Assembly: GCA_001839685.1 (NCBI GenBank)
Contig: MLAK01000821.1
Coordinates: 1-58,821 of the forward strand
DNA length: 58,821 bases
Reading direction: 5' to 3'
Origin: Tritrichomonas foetus
Taxonomy: Eukaryota > Parabasalia > Tritrichomonadida > Tritrichomonadidae
Position numbers and translations under genes: made by a program. Shown piece after piece: positions 36,654 through 46,051 of this stretch. Under the pieces are notes generated by a model. The model ran no database searches. It was not told the origin of the DNA and saw nothing but the letters and a program-made list of their open reading frames with translations. Numbering within the stretch: position 1 is the stretch's first letter; every line of letters starts with the position of its first letter.

Positions 36654-37031
36654 ATGTCCAGAACTCGATCGAGAAGTTCTTCTGATGATGATACGACTTA
36701 TCAAATGCCGAACGATCCTTTCAGAGTTAAACGAAAATATACGCGAAGAAATCAACAAGAAGGTGGCCAATCGAATCAAACGCCAGAAGTCACAAATCTG
36801 CTGCCTGCAACCGAGACGCCAAAAAAGACTAGACGACAAGTGATGAAAGTCCACGGCGTTTCAAAAGATTCAAACGGAAATTTACTTTTTGCTGTCTCAT
36901 TCGCAAAAGCGAAAACTTTTCATTACATCACAAATGAAGAAATGAAGCTGAACTATCCAACTTATTTGATCGGATTTTATGAAAGACATATAAAATTGGG
37001 CGATATTGTCAATATTAATCCAAAATTATGA
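36654..37031 (+). CDS. Small chromo-shadow-domain protein (HP1-like, no chromodomain)
   Basis: The first ATG at 36654 gives 125 residues (the frame extends to a GTG at 36639, not used). Residues 1-62 are Ser/Arg-rich then basic (RVKRKYTRR at about 24-32, PKKTRR at 56-61), suggesting nuclear localisation or nucleic-acid contact. Residues about 64-114 match a chromo-shadow domain: KVHGVSKDSNGNLLFAVSFA, a strand break, then YPTYLIGFYERHI, which parallels the closing CPQxVIxFYExxL of HP1. Chromo-shadow domains dimerise and bind PxVxL peptides. No upstream chromodomain exists, so this protein cannot read methyl-lysine by itself. It could be a dimerisation partner of a full HP1. It is divergent with the H1-like gene. 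Confidence 0.65.
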   Translation: MSRTRSRSSSDDDTTYQMPNDPFRVKRKYTRRNQQEGGQSNQTPEVTNLLPATETPKKTRRQVMKVHGVSKDSNGNLLFAVSFAKAKTFHYITNEEMKLNYPTYLIGFYERHIKLGDIVNINPKL

Positions 37032-37749
37032 AAAATGAGGAAAATGAGGGAAAAAAAACTATAAAATGTTTCTAAATTATGTAAATATTTATTTGTGGAA
37101 TAATTTTATATTTTATTTATATTGATTCTTTTTTGTATGCGAGATAAAAGCAGATTTATCTTCTGGAAAAGAATTCTGGTGAAATTTTTCACCTTTGAAT
37201 TACGGTTTCAATGATCGTTTTTAAACTTTTTGATCAATGTTATCGTGATGTTGATTTCACTGTCATATTGAAAAAGTTGCACTTTTAGGTTTCTTTTAAA
37301 AAGTTGATGCATAATTAGGATGATACAATTTTTCATCAAATATCGTCATAAATCGAAGAGATATGACACCAATATCAGTTAAAGATTTGTTGAACTTTGT
37401 TGTTAACGCGAAAAGTTCATTTTCGTCAATTTTTTTTTTTTTTGAATTTCCCAAACTAAATATGTAGTTATTTTGATAATAACAATTATTTAAGTATATA
37501 CTCTAATTATATTATCAAATTATTAGCATTTTAACAAATTTAATCCCGAGATATTTTTAAAACTACAAAAAATTTTGGTTTGAATTAACCCTTTGAAATC
37601 TTACAAGAACACTTTGAATTGAATTAAAAAGTTCAATGACATGACAAAAATCTTCACAAAAAATTGCATTGGTATGATTTCTGTTGAATCAGAAAACGAT
37701 CAAAAACGATCAAAACTATAAGAAAATTATTTCTGAAATTATCGACATC
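37032..37749. other. Spacer upstream of truncated kinase gene
   Basis: AT-rich spacer of 718 bases with a poly-T tract (about 37430-37445) and two AAAAAGTTG motifs (about 37270 and 37303). No gene was recognised. Confidence 0.5.
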
Positions 37750-38424
37750 ATGTCAACCTTGAAGCCAGCCTCTGTTGGGCCATATATAATTACAAGAATA
37801 CTTGGTGAAGGCACAACAGGTAAGGTAAAACTTGGCTATAATAAGGACACAAACCAGCAAGTCGCCATCAAAATTATTCCAAAATCATCATTCGAACAAA
37901 ACAAAAACCTTAAAAATAAAGTCCAACGAGAAATTGCACTTATGCGAATTGTCAAACACCCAAATATTTTGCAATTGATCGACGTGCTTGAAAGTCAAAG
38001 ACATCTGTACATCATTTTGGAATATGCTGAAAATGGAGAGCTGTTTGATTTTTTGGTATCAAGACATTCTTTACCAGAAGAGCTGGCAATTGACTTCTTT
38101 AGACAGATGGTCTTTGCAATTGAATACCTTCACAATCATGGGATTTGCCATCGTGATTTGAAACCAGAAAACATTTTGCTTGATTCAAGTAATCGGATTA
38201 AAATTGCTGATTTTGGATTTGCACGTTGGGTTAAAAAAGATATGGCTGAAACTTCATGTGGATCACCACACTACGCAGCTCCTGAAGTGGTCAAAGGTAT
38301 TCCTTATGATGGAAGACGAGCGGATGTTTGGAGTCTTGGCGTTATTTTATTTGCATTACTTGCAGTGTGTTATTTTGTCTATGATCAATATCTTTTTTCT
38401 TTCATTAGAGATTATAGTAGATAA
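37750..38424 (+). CDS. CAMK/SNF1-type Ser/Thr kinase, truncated in the C-lobe (probable pseudogene)
   Basis: From the first ATG (MSTLKPASVG; upstream codons start only from TTG) the protein has 224 residues. It has all N-lobe and catalytic elements: GEGTTGKVKLGYN (P-loop), QVAIKIIPK, CHRDLKPENILLD, IADFGFARW and SCGSPHYAAPEV (SNF1/CAMKL type activation segment), then DVWSLGVILFALLA. After ALLA, where the sequence should run into GxLPFDD and the rest of subdomains X-XI, the text changes to VCYFVYDQYLFSFIRDYSR and stops. No continuation of the C-lobe can be found in any frame downstream, and there is no trichomonad-type intron signal at the break. The gene is therefore a 3'-truncated copy. It may be transcribed but would probably not fold as a full kinase. 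Confidence 0.8.
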   Translation: MSTLKPASVGPYIITRILGEGTTGKVKLGYNKDTNQQVAIKIIPKSSFEQNKNLKNKVQREIALMRIVKHPNILQLIDVLESQRHLYIILEYAENGELFDFLVSRHSLPEELAIDFFRQMVFAIEYLHNHGICHRDLKPENILLDSSNRIKIADFGFARWVKKDMAETSCGSPHYAAPEVVKGIPYDGRRADVWSLGVILFALLAVCYFVYDQYLFSFIRDYSR

Positions 38425-38589
38425 TATGAGTAAAGTTTAATTTTTTGTTGTTTAATGAAGTTCAATAATCTTTTTTAATTAGTTTACTGATATTATGTTA
38501 ACCATACTTTTATACGTTAAAGGCATTTATGAAAAAGTTGGTCAATTTGAATATTGTAAAAAAAGTGTACGTTTAGATAGAATTATTTT

Positions 38590-38594
38590 TCATT
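38590..38594 (+). promoter_or_regulatory. Initiator-like TCATT before the 201-residue gene
   Basis: TTTTTCATTTTCGAAAAAG runs directly into the ATG at 38605, with TCATT 10 bases upstream. This shows the small gene has its own promoter and is not just the tail of the truncated kinase. Confidence 0.55.
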
Positions 38595-38604
38595 TTCGAA
38601 AAAG

Positions 38605-39210
38605 ATGAAAACAACAAAAAATCCTCAACAACAAGATCTTGAAATCAGCGAACTTTTTTGTTTAAATGCTCTGAAAATGCTTGGATCAATTTATCTTATT
38701 CACAATCAAGTTCAGCAAGATCCATTTCCAATTATCGAAGGTGATGCAGTTCCAGAATCAAAACACGCTTTTCAATCCAGAGTCGTCGATTTAAAGCTTC
38801 GGAGACAGACTGAAAAGAATTCAGAAGTCCAAAAAGAATTCAATTCCAATCTTGCAGATCAAAATGATATGTATAGTGAGTATTACAATCAAGAAGAAAT
38901 CATGAATATTAATATCGATGATGCTTTTGCTCCACAAGCGGTCGAAAGACCACAAAACTATAAGTATCTTTCACACGCGCAAAAAGATAGTGTTGTCCAG
39001 AAGAAGCCTGCGAATAACAAAGGCATAAACATGAAGAAAATTACAAAAGAATACCAAGCCAGATTGAATCAAGCTAAAGAAAAAGGCATAAATAGAGCCA
39101 AAAGAAGGGCAGAAAAGATGCAGAAAGGATATCCTTGCTATTATGGAGATCAAAATGCACCATCAGGCGATAATTATTATCAAAGAAGTGAAGACTCTCG
39201 AAATTTCTAG
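38605..39210 (+). CDS. Small Gln/Lys-rich protein, function unknown
   Basis: The product is 201 residues, 180 bases after the truncated kinase on the same strand. It is hydrophilic, with two likely helices: FCLNALKMLGSIYLIHNQVQ (about 15-35) and a basic coiled segment KKITKEYQARLNQAKEKGIN followed by RAKRRAEKMQKG (about 140-180). The tail is Tyr/Asn-rich. There is no signal peptide, membrane helix or known domain. The basic helix faintly recalls linker segments of NEK kinases, but that is not enough to name it. It has its own initiator. Confidence 0.55.
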   Translation: MKTTKNPQQQDLEISELFCLNALKMLGSIYLIHNQVQQDPFPIIEGDAVPESKHAFQSRVVDLKLRRQTEKNSEVQKEFNSNLADQNDMYSEYYNQEEIMNINIDDAFAPQAVERPQNYKYLSHAQKDSVVQKKPANNKGINMKKITKEYQARLNQAKEKGINRAKRRAEKMQKGYPCYYGDQNAPSGDNYYQRSEDSRNF

Positions 39211-39898
39211 AAAATGGAGATTATCCGAGAGGAAAAAAAATTTCATGAATAAAAACTTCAAATGGATACTTTTCATTTACTTGATCTTTTCTTTTCTTTT
39301 ATTTTTTTGTTTATTTTATCTTTTCATTTACTTGATCCATTCGTTTACTTGAAGATATGAAACCTGATTTTTCTCAATCCTTTGTGAAATGAAAAATAAT
39401 TTACAAAATGAGTCTTCCATTTTGATTCAATTTTATATTTTAGTTGGGAAAGTGAGGGTAAAATAATGAAAATACTGCCAATTTTCTTCAATTTTTAGAT
39501 TATTGTAAAACAGCTCTTCATTCAGCTGCTAGAATGAATCGATTGAATATTGTTAAATTTCTTGTAGAAAAATGCAAAATACCATATAATATTAAATCTT
39601 CTTCTTATGGCACACCTTTAGATGTTGCTGAAAGTTACGGAATGGATAAGGTGTGTTAATATCTAAAAAATTGTGCTTCCTGATACTGCTCACTATACAA
39701 TCAAATATATTCGATAATATCAATGTATGAATATTTCTGTTTCCTTATTTAATAATGGATATATAAAAATAATATTTACAATATTTCTAAAATATATATA
39801 GATATCTATTTATAATCGATTTCACTTTGCCAACTTTATATAAAAAACATTAAATGATCGAATAAAGAAAAATCATGAATATTCACATTTTAAAAATT
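39211..39898. other. Spacer holding an ankyrin relic
   Basis: AT-rich spacer between convergent genes. The only recognisable content is the ankyrin fragment listed separately. Confidence 0.6.
39498..39659 (+). pseudogene. Ankyrin-repeat remnant
   Basis: An open stretch of 53 codons with no ATG at its start reads DYCKTALHSAARMNRLNIVK, then FLVEK and, further on, GTPLDVAESYGMDK before a stop. TALHSAARxNxLxIVKFLVE and TPLDVAESYG are the helix signatures of two adjacent ankyrin repeats. A stop codon sits immediately 5', so this is a leftover of one of the many trichomonad ankyrin proteins. It is too short to be a gene. Confidence 0.75.
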
Positions 39899-42385
39899 CT
39901 ATTCAAGACAAAAAGCATATTTTGCACTTTCTTGGATAAATGGAAATCGTGATGAATCACCTTTTAATGTGACCCTCACATTATTTCCATGCGATTCAAG
40001 ATCAGCTAAATAAATACTATCACTTGCAAAAGAAAATGCAACAACTTTTTCATTTTCTCGTTCAGCAATCAAAAAAATCCTTCTTTGGCGTAATTCATCA
40101 CTGTTTGCTAGTTGAACACCATTTAATTCAAATGTAATTATTGAGTTTTCACTTTGCCACTTCTCAAGAAAATCTTTTCGATAAATTGAAAAGTTTTGTT
40201 TCGTAATTAATCGAAAGTCAATAAAATCGACAAAGAAAACATTTCCTGCACTTGTCCTCAATGCAAAATCCATTGATACAGCACTCTTTAATGAACTTTG
40301 ACTCATATCTAAACCATTTGAAGCATTATTTGTATTTGTATTGACGATGGCATCACGACTGAAATAGAAAGGAAATTCTATGGTAAATTCATCATTTGGT
40401 TCAAGCTTATCTGGAAAAGGAATACTTTTATCAATTGTGAATCCAGCACCGTTTTGATTCACTGCTAAAGCGAAATTTGTGAGAGTCTGATTTGATCGAT
40501 TAAATATTTGTAAATGATACCTTTCAGGATCCCAATCACCACTAATTTCAACAGGGGAAGGTGAGTTTCTTAACGGAAGAGGTTTCCAGTTGATATTTTT
40601 ATTCAATGCATTTTCATCTTCATCATTGCTGAAAAAGTTGGAGGCAACAAATTTTGAAGGAACAATATGCAAAACACCAGAAGCAGTACCCATATTTCGA
40701 ATGAGTTCGATCAGGATATCATCTGTGAATTGACTACCTGAGTGACTGACACCTTCCTTCGTAAAAAGACAGATTCGGCGAGCCGCTGCTTGATCGATGG
40801 ATAATAGTCGCCAATAAACCATAGCTCGGTTTCGTACATCTGGAAGAACGGTTTCTTTAGTAGCTTCATTGAGAACAAACTGTAATTGGTCTTTTGTATC
40901 ATCAATTTTCTCTAAATATGCTTTAACAGTTGCAGAAATGATTTGGAGTTGAACTTCTGGTTCTTCATCGTGGAAAGTATCGAGGAATGGATCGAGAAGC
41001 ACATCCACATTCTCAATTAGACCACAGTATTCACCAAGAATCCAAACAAGCGCAGCTCGAGCACGTGGATCCTTAACAGTCTCCACATTACTGCAGATTT
41101 GCCCAATTACGCTTTCGAAGTCACCAGGATATTTTCGAAGTAAATCACAAAGAACAATGATAGATTCTTCAACGGCATATTCAGCCTTACCTTCAACTAA
41201 TTTCACTAAAATATCTACACAACGTCGTGAAGCTGTTGGTAATTTCATTGCAATTTGTCCAATACACTTGATTGTTTTTCTGACAAAATGAACATCAATA
41301 GCATTTGTATATTCAGTAAACTCATCTAAAACTAAATTAATATTCGATGCGTTAGAATTTGTGACAATGATGTTTAATTTTTCCATCTTGATGTATGATG
41401 GATCATTGTATTTACAGAAAAATAAGCGAACTTCTTTTGATAATGCTTTTGGATATTTTGTTACAAAGAGTGACAATGTCCTTAAAACCACGTATTGTAT
41501 TTCCGGCTCAGCACCGCCGATCAGCCCAATAAACGGTGGGATTATTGTCGGAAATAATTCCTGCGGGCGGCGCTCATCATAGTCCATAAACAAAAAGATG
41601 CATTTGAATGCACCAATGACGACAGATGCGTCTGAGCTTTTGAGAAACGGCAAAAGCCTTTCAATTAAAGTGGATGCTTCTTCTGAGTCCTCCGGCTCAT
41701 ATTTTGAGAGGGCATCAAAAAGAATTGTTTGGCACCAATTTGAACAATTTGGAATTGCATGGAGTATCGGCGTAATCGTGTTTCTATCGAATATCAAAAT
41801 CGGCGTTGATCGTCTTTCATTTATTTCCAAAATGCTTGCAGTGGTATTCGATATCACCATTGGATTTTCATCTGTCAATAATGTCGTTAAAATTGAGAAT
41901 AAATCGGCATTTTCAACTGTTTCGGGAATGATTTCGTATAATTTGGAAACTGCTAAAGCGGCAGTTTTTCGAACAAATGGATCTGAATCTTTGAGGCAAT
42001 TTTTCAAAGGTATTATCATACTTTCGGCAATATTATCGATATGAATTCGGCTCATCGTTCGTATTGCAAGAGCTCGAACTAACGGATTGTAATCCTGCAT
42101 GTCTTGAATAAACGTATTGACGACCATGATCGACTGTTCTGATTCTTCGAGCGAATAAGTGACAATATAGTGATAAGCGAGACGTTTGAGTTCGAGGTCT
42201 TCGGTTTTGACGCAGCGGAGCATGGAAGCGAAGAGAGATCCGACATTTTCGCCGGCACGCATGAGAGAGCCGACGCGCTTGGCTGCACGCTTACGGGCTG
42301 AAAGATCATTCGAATCGAGTGCGTCACGAAGTTGATGGAGTTCAACTTTTTCATCTCCGTCGTAGATTTTCTTTGGTGCGTGCAT
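39899..42385 (-). CDS. Beta-adaptin (AP-1/2-type large beta subunit of a clathrin adaptor complex)
   Basis: The product is 828 residues. The N-terminal trunk is a HEAT solenoid with strongly conserved beta-adaptin motifs: ARKRAAKRVGSLMRAGENVG (about 32), SLFASMLRCVKTEDLELKRL, YNPLVRALAIRTMSRIHIDN (about 105), CLKDSDPFVRKTAALAVSKL (about 135) and DENPMVISNTTASILEINE. The trunk runs to about 560. The hinge is short (about 570-620) and no clathrin-box LLNLD is obvious. The C-terminal appendage (about 620-828) starts near WKPLPLRNSPSP and is a beta-sandwich. Beta-adaptins recruit clathrin and cargo at Golgi, endosome or plasma membrane. Total length is somewhat less than the usual 900-950 because hinge and ear are compact. 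Whether it serves AP-1, AP-2 or both cannot be told here. Confidence 0.88.
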   Translation of the reverse strand: MHAPKKIYDGDEKVELHQLRDALDSNDLSARKRAAKRVGSLMRAGENVGSLFASMLRCVKTEDLELKRLAYHYIVTYSLEESEQSIMVVNTFIQDMQDYNPLVRALAIRTMSRIHIDNIAESMIIPLKNCLKDSDPFVRKTAALAVSKLYEIIPETVENADLFSILTTLLTDENPMVISNTTASILEINERRSTPILIFDRNTITPILHAIPNCSNWCQTILFDALSKYEPEDSEEASTLIERLLPFLKSSDASVVIGAFKCIFLFMDYDERRPQELFPTIIPPFIGLIGGAEPEIQYVVLRTLSLFVTKYPKALSKEVRLFFCKYNDPSYIKMEKLNIIVTNSNASNINLVLDEFTEYTNAIDVHFVRKTIKCIGQIAMKLPTASRRCVDILVKLVEGKAEYAVEESIIVLCDLLRKYPGDFESVIGQICSNVETVKDPRARAALVWILGEYCGLIENVDVLLDPFLDTFHDEEPEVQLQIISATVKAYLEKIDDTKDQLQFVLNEATKETVLPDVRNRAMVYWRLLSIDQAAARRICLFTKEGVSHSGSQFTDDILIELIRNMGTASGVLHIVPSKFVASNFFSNDEDENALNKNINWKPLPLRNSPSPVEISGDWDPERYHLQIFNRSNQTLTNFALAVNQNGAGFTIDKSIPFPDKLEPNDEFTIEFPFYFSRDAIVNTNTNNASNGLDMSQSSLKSAVSMDFALRTSAGNVFFVDFIDFRLITKQNFSIYRKDFLEKWQSENSIITFELNGVQLANSDELRQRRIFLIAERENEKVVAFSFASDSIYLADLESHGNNVRVTLKGDSSRFPFIQESAKYAFCLE

Positions 42386-43033
42386 TTCTTATCGATAGGC
42401 CGATAGATTTTTGTTGACACTTTGTATGTTTTGATGAGAAAATATTGAAAAAATTATTTGTAAAGCTATGAAAAAAGATATCGTAGTAACATCATAACTT
42501 TTTCGGATTATATGTGGCCATACTAATTCGAATTTGTGATCTTCCAAAGTAATTCTCTCATTTGGTAATTAAATGATTATTGTAAACGCTCTTTTTCTCA
42601 AATTTGAAAAATCTCATAGAATAAATGTTTCAATATTGAAACCTCTTTGCAACAAACGAGCCCTATGTAATATTCATAACATTGGTATTATAGTTATTTA
42701 CAGCCAAAACAAAAGGTGTTTTGTATGCATCATATATTCAATCAACATATTGGTTATATGTTCCCAGATTTAAAAGATATCGTCCATCTTGATTTGTATT
42801 TTTAGCTGCTTTCAAAATTTCAGCATTATTGTTTGAAAGAAAATGAATAAAAGAGCAATCTAGCATGCTAGAAGGACTTGTATCCATATAGTTTTGTTTA
42901 TTATCTTCAGAAGATTCAATTCTTAAAGTATAGATAATTAAAAAATGAAAAAATAAAAAAGGCATTTTGGGGCATTTCATGATTTTACGATAAAAAAATG
43001 TTTATAACAGGGTTAAGCCGCATGTCCAACTTT
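42386..43033. other. Spacer with secreted-protein pseudogene
   Basis: Contains the decayed reading frame listed separately. An AACTTTTTC motif lies at about 42497, some 110 bases upstream of the beta-adaptin start. No other content. Confidence 0.55.
42558..42965 (-). pseudogene. Pseudogene of a secreted protein, three in-frame stop codons
   Basis: From an ATG at 42965 the frame gives a signal peptide (MPFLFFHFLIIYTLRIESSE) and then MLDCSFIHFLSNNNAEILKA and DGRYLLNLGTYNQYVD, followed by TGA. Reading on in the same frame gives IYDAYKTPFVLAVNNYNTNV, then a TAG, then GSFVAKRFQY, a TGA and a further open stretch to about 42558. The text after each stop is still clearly protein-like and in the same frame. 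This points to recent inactivation by point mutations, not to frameshifts. Other genes in the window use normal stops, so recoding is unlikely. The family was not recognised. Confidence 0.6.
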
Positions 43034-44011
43034 TCAGAAGTCGTCAAATGCGTGTGGTCCACATGGAGAGAAAAGTGGCGATTTCAAGTTAAATCCGAAT
43101 CCTCGCGGTGAGCAAAAATCTGGCGTTGTTGGGAAATTCATTGAAAACGGCGAGAATGGAAGATCGACTCCATTAAATGGATCAGTATCGAATGTTGGTG
43201 TGGCTAACAAAAAGGGCGATGGAAGTGCCTCAGTTGAAGGTTCATCTGGAATTGGTGAGGAATTCGAAGATGAATTGTTAGAAGAAATATCAGATGAGGT
43301 ATTTGATGATTCAATTGAAGAGACCATATAAGCATTCAAATTTGATAATGGTGCATCATCAAAAGTGATGAAGTTAGAATTTGAATCAAAATTGACGGTT
43401 GGCTGTGATATTGATGTAGATTGGATTGGCGATGAGTAAGATTTGATGCTCAAAGCCTCTGGACGAGCTTGTTCGAGAAGCTTGTTCTTCTTTGAATACT
43501 TTCTTACCTTGCAAGGAGCCAATGTTTTATTTCCATCAGCATCGACTTTCACTCGTTTTGAAATTGAGGCGTTCCAGCGGTTTTTAATCGAATTATCAGT
43601 GCGTCCCGGAATGAGATGAGCTATTGTTGACCATTTTGGTCCGAATTTCAAATAGTTTGAAAATATGAGATCATCTTCTTCTGGAGTCCATGGAGTTTTG
43701 GTGACTGATGGATCGAGGTTATTGAACCATCTTTCGCGACACTGCTTTGGAGTTCTGTGTGGAAGGACGGATGTGATTTTAGGCCATGCGTGGCATCCGA
43801 ATTCTTCGACGAATTCAATAATAAGTCTGTCTTCTTCGCTGTTGAAAGGTCCTTTTGTGAGTTTTGGATTGATGCACTTCTCCCAACGTGCTGCAATTTG
43901 GGTGGCTGTGCGATTTGGAATGTGGCTTGCGATGACTGACCACTGCTTTCCGTATTGGACGATGAGTTCACGAAGCATATTGTCTTCTTCTTCGTTCCAG
44001 TTTCTTCCCAT
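43034..44011 (-). CDS. Three-repeat (R1R2R3) Myb transcription factor
   Basis: The product is 325 residues. Three Myb/SANT repeats lie at residues about 3-51, 53-103 and 105-155. Tryptophans are in place: W5, W24, W43 in R1; F56 (replacing W), W76, W95 in R2; W108, W127, W146 in R3. The recognition helices read TATQIAARW, TPKQCRERW and TDNSIKNRW. The remaining 170 residues are Ser/Asn/Pro-rich and acidic, likely an activation or regulatory region. Trichomonads use many Myb proteins as promoter-binding factors, and most I know of have two repeats, so a three-repeat form resembling animal c-Myb is less usual there. The long upstream region carries a repeated motif (see that entry), so self-regulation is possible. 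Confidence 0.93.
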   Translation of the reverse strand: MGRNWNEEEDNMLRELIVQYGKQWSVIASHIPNRTATQIAARWEKCINPKLTKGPFNSEEDRLIIEFVEEFGCHAWPKITSVLPHRTPKQCRERWFNNLDPSVTKTPWTPEEDDLIFSNYLKFGPKWSTIAHLIPGRTDNSIKNRWNASISKRVKVDADGNKTLAPCKVRKYSKKNKLLEQARPEALSIKSYSSPIQSTSISQPTVNFDSNSNFITFDDAPLSNLNAYMVSSIESSNTSSDISSNNSSSNSSPIPDEPSTEALPSPFLLATPTFDTDPFNGVDLPFSPFSMNFPTTPDFCSPRGFGFNLKSPLFSPCGPHAFDDF

Positions 44012-46051
44012 TTTGTCTTTTGCTTAAGGTGCAAATCTAAAAAATGAAGTGAAGATGCTTCATCAAAATTCTTAATGATAAATCATTCAATTTTAATAAT
44101 ATAACTATTCAATTTTAAGTAATGATTAATTATTCCTTAATTTTGCTTGAATTCTCACAACATTAGGTATTCAAAAATGATTTGTGAAGCTCTCAAATTA
44201 TGAGAAATTGAATAAAAACATTATCAAATTCAGGTCATTTTGTGTAAAATTTACGTTTCTTATTTCTTTGAAATCTTCAGAAAAAGTTTTCTCACAACTT
44301 CTTTGAAAAATTTTAAAATTTCATTGAAAAAAGTAAAATATAACCATATTCTTGTTAATATTTTGTGAATATAAAATCGAAGATTTTAAAATATGTCCTT
44401 CAATTTTTCAATATTATCGTGAATAATTAAACGAGTTGTATATTCAATTCCGAACCAAATAGAAATTTTGCTAACCAAAATTAAATTATTTTGAATCTTA
44501 TTTGAAAATTGAGAAATATAATAAAAATTTAAATCAAAAAAAACACAGCTCACATCACCCCATAAGTCATTGCACGAACGATTAGGTTATTTGTTATCTG
44601 ATGTAGATCATCTCTGTTCATGCACTAGCCCGTAAATTCCGTGTCCACTATTGATGAAAGTGAAATTGATGAATTATTGGCGCTAAACACTTCATAAACT
44701 CTGATTTATATGGCTTAAAAAGCTTTATAAGTAGACAATTTATATGTTATTTATAAATAAACCCACATATCAAGAAGGGCTTCATCTAATCAAAAAACTA
44801 TTTGAAGAACTATAAATGAAATCTTAACTATTATGTGATATAGAAAAATATTATTTGATATATATAAAAATGGCAGCAATGAAAAGTCGAAAGATTGAGA
44901 AATTTTGTTGTAGAAAAAAAAAGCTAATTCACTTTTTAAGAGTTGTTGCAAGACCATTTGAGGAATATATAAATTTGATACGTGGATCGGGTGTTTGAAA
45001 ATGTTTTATGATGAATGCCTGGCTTTCAAAATCGAAAAAAGTCTCAACAATAATGTCACTAATTTATAGAAAAATTTATATTTTTGAATACTTCGCAGAA
45101 ATTCTTTTGAGATTTTTCCAAAGTTTTATTTCAATTTTGAATTTAAATTTTTTAAAGATATCGATAAATAATCATTTAATATGAATCCAACGATTTACGT
45201 TCATTCAAATTCATTCAATTCTTTGATTATATTTTTAGAACAAGGTGAAATTTAATAGGCCAAATAATAACGAATATTGTTAAGGAAATGGTTATATTTT
45301 TAGAATTTGACAATAATTATGGTTATAATTCTTTATTCAAAAGAATTATCACAATATTTAAATTAAAAAAATCACGTTAAAGAGCAACTTTTTATAAAAA
45401 TTATTTGAGTAAAAAAGACTTTGAAAAGAAAATTTACACAATTATATTTAATGAGTATATGGTTATATTTATTTCTGAGATAACGTGTTTTCTCTTGGAG
45501 GAAATAATGGGATACGATGAGAATAATTGAAATTCGTCTTCATAAAAATATCATGGACCATGATTTGTGGTGAAAAATATTAATCTTGCAAGACATTAAA
45601 GCCAATACGCTTGAAAAGTGAGAATACTGATATTCATCGAAAAATCCAGAATCAATTCATTTTTCTAGAAAGCTATTGTCACAATAATTGTGGTTACATT
45701 TATTATCAAAAAGTTATTTATACTTTCACAATGATTATGGTTATATTTACATAGAAAAAGTTATCAGATAATGATACAAAAATATGGTTATATTTCCTGA
45801 ATTTTTATGTCTGAACTTCTTGCATGATCATTTATTTACTTCAGAACTTGATATATAGGTTTTCTTATGTCAAAAGAAATCAGATGTAAATGAAGATATT
45901 ATACCTCATTGAAAGAAGCTCAGTTTTTCTCTAAGTTTTATCTCTTTCATATGAATTCTTAAGAATCTTCTCAAAAATCTATTCTTTTCGAAAAAATAAA
46001 ATAATAATCAATAAAATCAAAAGTGGAAATTGATAAAAATAACAAACAAGT
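44012..46051. promoter_or_regulatory. Two-kilobase Myb-gene upstream spacer with repeated TGGTTATA-type motif
   Basis: This non-coding stretch lies upstream of the Myb gene and downstream of the pecanex gene. It carries about seven copies of ATGGTTATATTT or close variants, at about 44337 (reverse), 45288, 45317, 45457, 45690, 45735 and 45782. The same core occurs singly near 10064 (upstream of the ARB2-like gene) and 36518 (between the chromatin genes). A slightly GC-richer block with an imperfect hairpin lies at 44571-44624. No coding relic was recognised. Confidence 0.5.

Noticed and set aside
38360..38610. Possible intron joining the truncated kinase to the next open frame
   Set aside because: No trichomonad-type 5' GTAYGT or 3' ACTAACACACAG signal, and the downstream protein is not kinase C-lobe.
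39480..39500. Pyrimidine-rich tract ending in AG before the ankyrin fragment, like a 3' splice site
   Set aside because: Trichomonad introns use a fused branch-point/3' site motif that is absent, and there is no upstream exon.
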